Of a DNA stretch of 64,000 nt, positions 60,901 through 64,000 are shown one piece after another. Source of the stretch: Anabaena minutissima FACHB-250. GTDB taxonomy: Bacteria > Cyanobacteriota > Cyanobacteriia > Cyanobacteriales > Nostocaceae. Both the position numbers and the translations under genes were made by a program. The notes beneath the pieces are model-generated. The model worked only from the letters and a program-made list of their open reading frames with translations, did no database searches and was not told the DNA's origin. The stretch's first letter is position 1; each line of letters begins with the position of its first letter. The stretch lies in assembly GCF_014697125.1 (NCBI RefSeq), contig NZ_JACJRG010000026.1, forward strand, positions 21,597 to 85,596. Reading direction: 5' to 3'.

Positions 60901-62586
60901 TTAATACATACGGTCATAACGTTCGAGGCGGAGAAGCAGTCGAATCAGTATTACTGAGACTGCTGCGGCAATTAAACCAGCCAGCAGTGCTAACCATACA
61001 TAATGATTAACTAATAAAATTGTGGCTGAAAGGGTAAATCCACTGATTATCACAGCATAGCTCATGCCTATCTGAATATTACTCTGTCGCCGTAAAAGCC
61101 GCTCTGTTTCTATAGAGCGTACTCGCACACGCATATCTCCCCGCTCTAGTTTTTCTAATGTATCTTCTAATCTACGTGGTAATCCGAAAGCGGTGGTACT
61201 GACTTGTACGGCTTGGCGACTTAATTCATTGAGGAAGCTATTGCTATCTGCACCATTCATATTGGTCATAAGCTGCATTGCGTATGGTTGGGCAACTTCC
61301 ATAAAGTTAAACTCTGGATCTAAGCCTTTACCCACGCCTTCGAGGGTGGAAAAAGCCCGCATCACAAAAGTAAAAGTTGCGGGGAATCTAAATGGCTGAT
61401 TATAAGCTATTTCGTATAAATCATCACTGATTGCGGCCACAGATTGGGCTTCAAAGGGCTTATCCATGAAATTGTCCAGCATATACTGTACAGAACGCCG
61501 CACTGGCCCCATGTCATCTACGGGAGCGATCGCACCTAAATCTATGAGAGACTGGACTACGCGAGTGCCATCTTTTTGGGCAATGCCAAATAGTGTTTGC
61601 ATCAGTCCTTCCCGGACATTTGATTTAATTCGCCCCATCATGCCAAAGTCATAGAAAATCAACGAGCCATCAGCACTAACCGCTATATTACCTGGATGGG
61701 GATCAGCATGGAAAAAGCCATCATTGAGCAATTGAATTAAGTATGCTTGCGCTCCTTGACGAGCAACGGACTTGCGGTCTATACCTGCTGCTTCCAACGC
61801 CTCGTATTGGCTAATTTTAATCCCCGGCAAATATTCCAAAGTCAGCACTTGTGGCGAGGCGTAACGCCAATACACTTTCGGCACTTGCACCCAATCGTAA
61901 CCGCGAAAGTTACGGCGAAAAGCATCAGCGTTCCTACCTTCATTGAGATAATCAATTTCTTCCCACAGAATGCGGCAGCACTCTTCGTAAATACCCATCC
62001 AATCTCGCCCCTTGCCCCATTTAGGATGGTTTTGAAAATAGCGAGCAATTCCTTTAAGAATTTGTAAGTCTATCTCAAATAACTTTTTTAATCCGGGACG
62101 CTGCGCCTTGACTACAACTGCTTCCCCGCTATGTAGTATCGCTTTGTGGACTTGACCCAAGCTAGCAGCAGCCAAAGGAATGGGTTCAAAACTTTGAAAG
62201 AGTTCGGGAATTTTTTTACCTAATTCTTTCTCAACAATCTTTTCTACTTGCTCATAGCTAAAAGCAGGTACTTTATCTTGAAGCTTTGCCAACTCTTCTA
62301 CATATTCACTAGGGAATATATCCGCACGGGTAGAGAATAACTGCCCGACTTTGATAAAAGTTGGACCCAAGTCTAGCAGGGTATTGCGAATCCAGACAGC
62401 TTGAGCTTTTCGCCTTGCCGTCTGTTTCGCCTCAGTGACACCGCCAGGATAACTCCAAGATTTGTTATACCGCCAAAGTTTGAACATTAAGGTCAACACA
62501 AAAGACCAAATGTCCACGAAGCGTCGCTTACTGGAGTAGTTTTCCCGATTCCAACGGTATGCCCTATCTGAATAACTAGTTTCCAT
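60901..62586 (-). CDS. AarF/UbiB/ABC1-family atypical kinase
   Basis: A 561-residue ABC1 protein. Family motifs: the KxGQ sequence in TFIKVGQLFSTRAD, the Ala-rich loop AAASLGQVHKA, ExD-like EIDYLNEGRNAD, the catalytic HADPHPGN and DFGMMG. Two C-terminal membrane helices (YAVIISGFTLSATILLV and LALLAGLIAAAVSVILI) anchor it. The family is linked to isoprenoid quinone and tocopherol metabolism and, in plastids, to plastoglobules. Cyanobacteria carry several paralogues. Downstream is the PP2C phosphatase gene at 18 bp. Confidence 0.93.
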   Translation of the reverse strand: METSYSDRAYRWNRENYSSKRRFVDIWSFVLTLMFKLWRYNKSWSYPGGVTEAKQTARRKAQAVWIRNTLLDLGPTFIKVGQLFSTRADIFPSEYVEELAKLQDKVPAFSYEQVEKIVEKELGKKIPELFQSFEPIPLAAASLGQVHKAILHSGEAVVVKAQRPGLKKLFEIDLQILKGIARYFQNHPKWGKGRDWMGIYEECCRILWEEIDYLNEGRNADAFRRNFRGYDWVQVPKVYWRYASPQVLTLEYLPGIKISQYEALEAAGIDRKSVARQGAQAYLIQLLNDGFFHADPHPGNIAVSADGSLIFYDFGMMGRIKSNVREGLMQTLFGIAQKDGTRVVQSLIDLGAIAPVDDMGPVRRSVQYMLDNFMDKPFEAQSVAAISDDLYEIAYNQPFRFPATFTFVMRAFSTLEGVGKGLDPEFNFMEVAQPYAMQLMTNMNGADSNSFLNELSRQAVQVSTTAFGLPRRLEDTLEKLERGDMRVRVRSIETERLLRRQSNIQIGMSYAVIISGFTLSATILLVNHYVWLALLAGLIAAAVSVILIRLLLRLERYDRMY

Positions 62587-62708
62587 ATCTACAATTTACC
62601 GTTGGGTTTTCACTGAATAACCTGGAAGAAAAGACACTCTGATCCTTAAACTATTTTTCACAAAACGCCATTTGTCAATAATTCTTGACTAATGACGAAT
62701 GAACACAT

Positions 62709-63035
62709 TTATACAGAACTGCTGCGATAACGTTGTAATTCATTTCGCAATAGGGCAATTTCTGCACGTAGTTCATCAATTGTGGCTTGCAAGTCAACCC
62801 CATCAGCACCAGGTTGGCTACTACCTGTAGTAGTTTGACCTGCTTGGGCCGCAGTCGCTGCACGGTTTGCCCGTTCTATGACTTCTTCTGTAAATTGGCG
62901 TAGTTGCTCTCTAGCCTCAGCATCAAATTTACCTATTTCGCTCAAAGCATCGGTCAACACGACCTCTAAACGTTCATTCGCTACTTCAGCCAAGGCTCTG
63001 CCTACGAAAAAGGCTTGTAAAAGGGGGTTACTCAT
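62709..63035 (-). CDS. DUF6825-like small helical protein
   Basis: A 108-residue protein: MSNPLLQAFFVGRALAEVANERLEVVLTDALSEIGKFDAEAREQLRQFTEEVIERA, then a Thr/Gly/Ser-rich hinge and a C-terminal coiled coil (IDELRAEIALLRNELQRYR). It resembles phasin-type helical proteins and matches a cyanobacterial/plastid family (DUF6825) whose plant members are thylakoid associated. Function not known. It lies just upstream of the AarF-like gene on the same strand, 122 bp away. Confidence 0.85.
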   Translation of the reverse strand: MSNPLLQAFFVGRALAEVANERLEVVLTDALSEIGKFDAEAREQLRQFTEEVIERANRAATAAQAGQTTTGSSQPGADGVDLQATIDELRAEIALLRNELQRYRSSSV

Positions 63036-63270
63036 AAATTTTTGTTACGTTCGTCCGCAAGAAGATTATAACTTGCCCGTATGCTTTACGGCTTCTGCTG
63101 TGAAGTGAGAGATTTAGTGTTATTTACGGCTCACGTTGTTTAGGGTTATCTGAATCCATCACTAATTGTATTTGATGTTAAAAAATGAAATCTTGATCTA
63201 TGAAGTGCATAAATGACTTATTTAAAATCTATAAGTCAATAGATACTGAAGTCCAAGTTGTAAATAATTA

Positions 63271-63819
63271 GTGATTATTAACGTGAATACATTCAGAAAG
63301 AGAAGAATCAGAATTGCTACGATCATTACTATACTAGGTGCATCGATAGCCTGTGGTATCAGTTCCGTCCTTGCTCAAGAAGGATTAGTTCCGCTAGAAC
63401 TGTACTGGAGTTCTCAACGTGGAGACAACTTCACAACAGGAACATCAGTAGGTGGAAATTCTGCTATTGAAGCAGGATACAAATATGTGCGTGTTGAAGG
63501 ATGTGCATTGTCTAATCAGCAACGTGGAACAGTGCCTTTGAAATTATATTGGAGTTCTCAGCGTGGGGACAACTTTACCACAGGGACACGTGAGGGCGAA
63601 ACATCAGCTCTTGAGGCTGGTTATTCGTTTGCGCGAGTAGAAGGTTATGTTTTTAGCACACAAAGACCTGGGACAGTACCATTAAAGCTATATTGGAGTC
63701 CTCAACGTGAGGACAACTTCACCACAGCTACTAGACAAGGTGAACAGGACGCTAGAGCCGCAGGCTATTATTTTGCTAGGGTTGAAGGCTATGTTTATCC
63801 TGCTAATAAATGTCAGTAA
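63271..63819 (+). CDS. secreted protein of three tandem YWS-type repeats
   Basis: A 182-residue protein, GTG start at 63271 (or GTG 63283). A signal peptide (IATIITILGASIACGISSVLA, then QEG) precedes three repeats of about 44-47 residues, each built as VPLKLYWSSQRGDNFTTGT, a short acidic-gap, then EAGYxFARVEGYV. The repeats are highly alike, so they arose by recent duplication. Similar beta-rich repeats occur singly in DUF5648-type extracellular proteins. Likely exported to the periplasm or outside. Probably a ligand- or surface-binding role; unproven. Confidence 0.85.
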   Translation: MIINVNTFRKRRIRIATIITILGASIACGISSVLAQEGLVPLELYWSSQRGDNFTTGTSVGGNSAIEAGYKYVRVEGCALSNQQRGTVPLKLYWSSQRGDNFTTGTREGETSALEAGYSFARVEGYVFSTQRPGTVPLKLYWSPQREDNFTTATRQGEQDARAAGYYFARVEGYVYPANKCQ

Positions 63820-64000
63820 GAAGATGTTTCCTCAGTATTGTGAGTAGCAAAAAAACCTGAATGGTATTGGGTTAAGAGGAAAGCTAGTTTTAAGTAAGCT
63901 ATATTTGCTTTTGTTTAATGCCTCTAATATGCGCTTTTTTTCTGATTGATGGTCTAGCGACATAGCTGCTTTTTTCTCAGTTTTACGCATGGTATCTAAT

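Overview
The window comes from a filamentous, heterocyst-forming cyanobacterium of the Nostoc/Anabaena type. Reasons: a heterocyst-glycolipid-like (Hgl) polyketide/fatty-acid synthase cluster beside a DevBCA-type exporter, an nblA phycobilisome-degradation gene, a type 2 NAD(P)H dehydrogenase, a Gly-rich RRM protein, many copies of the GCGATCGC palindrome typical of cyanobacteria, low GC, and heptamer repeats (AGTGCTG) and other dispersed intergenic repeats common in Nostocales. No tRNA, rRNA, CRISPR array, phage or transposase gene was seen.

Region 1 (1-23242) is the most interesting part. On the minus strand lie devB, devC, devA and an alpha/beta hydrolase. A small ribbon-helix-helix-like protein sits in the middle. 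On the plus strand follow an HglE-like PKS (KS-AT-helical repeats-ACP-ACP-half KR), an HglD-like protein (KR+DH), an HglC/PfaB-like protein whose KS active-site Cys is replaced by Gln, a PfaD-type enoyl reductase, a condensation-domain-like acyltransferase, a free carrier protein, an unrecognised protein with a TubC-type docking domain, and an extended-SDR protein. A perfect 18-bp hairpin closes the run. An 18-bp motif occurs in inverted orientation on both sides of the small regulator gene, and its 10-bp core also lies upstream of devB. I read this as one locus that makes, regulates and exports a long-chain lipid or glycolipid. It is a relative of the heterocyst glycolipid pathway, but no thioester reductase was seen and a PapA/condensation-type enzyme is present.

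Region 2 (23.3-31 kb) holds two small unknown proteins, a class I aldolase, a MITE-like inverted-repeat element, an orthocaspase fused to a GUN4 domain, a type 2 NADH dehydrogenase, an RMD1/DUF155 membrane protein and a degenerate metallo-beta-lactamase-fold protein. Region 3 (31-35.4 kb) is a molybdate locus: modA (-), a ribbon-helix-helix/Mop-domain protein (+), an RRM protein (-) and a ModB-ModC fusion (+), with TACCAA/TTGGTA inverted repeats in front of both mod transcription units.

Region 4 (35.6-52.3 kb) is mostly housekeeping or accessory metabolism: an MFS transporter, a 2TM protein, a GT39-like transferase, a creatininase-family protein, a polyphosphate glucokinase, an MltA-like protein, a class III aminotransferase/DUF1338 dioxygenase/Rieske oxygenase set, a DUF4189 protein, a saccharopine-dehydrogenase-like protein, a shortened ABC permease, a dienelactone hydrolase, a coiled-coil protein and a VanY-like peptidase. 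Region 5 (52.5-64 kb) has mnmG, a proline-rich membrane protein, a small unknown protein, a soluble Ser/Thr kinase, nblA, a PP2C phosphatase with an AarF/UbiB-type kinase, a DUF6825-like protein and a secreted three-repeat protein.
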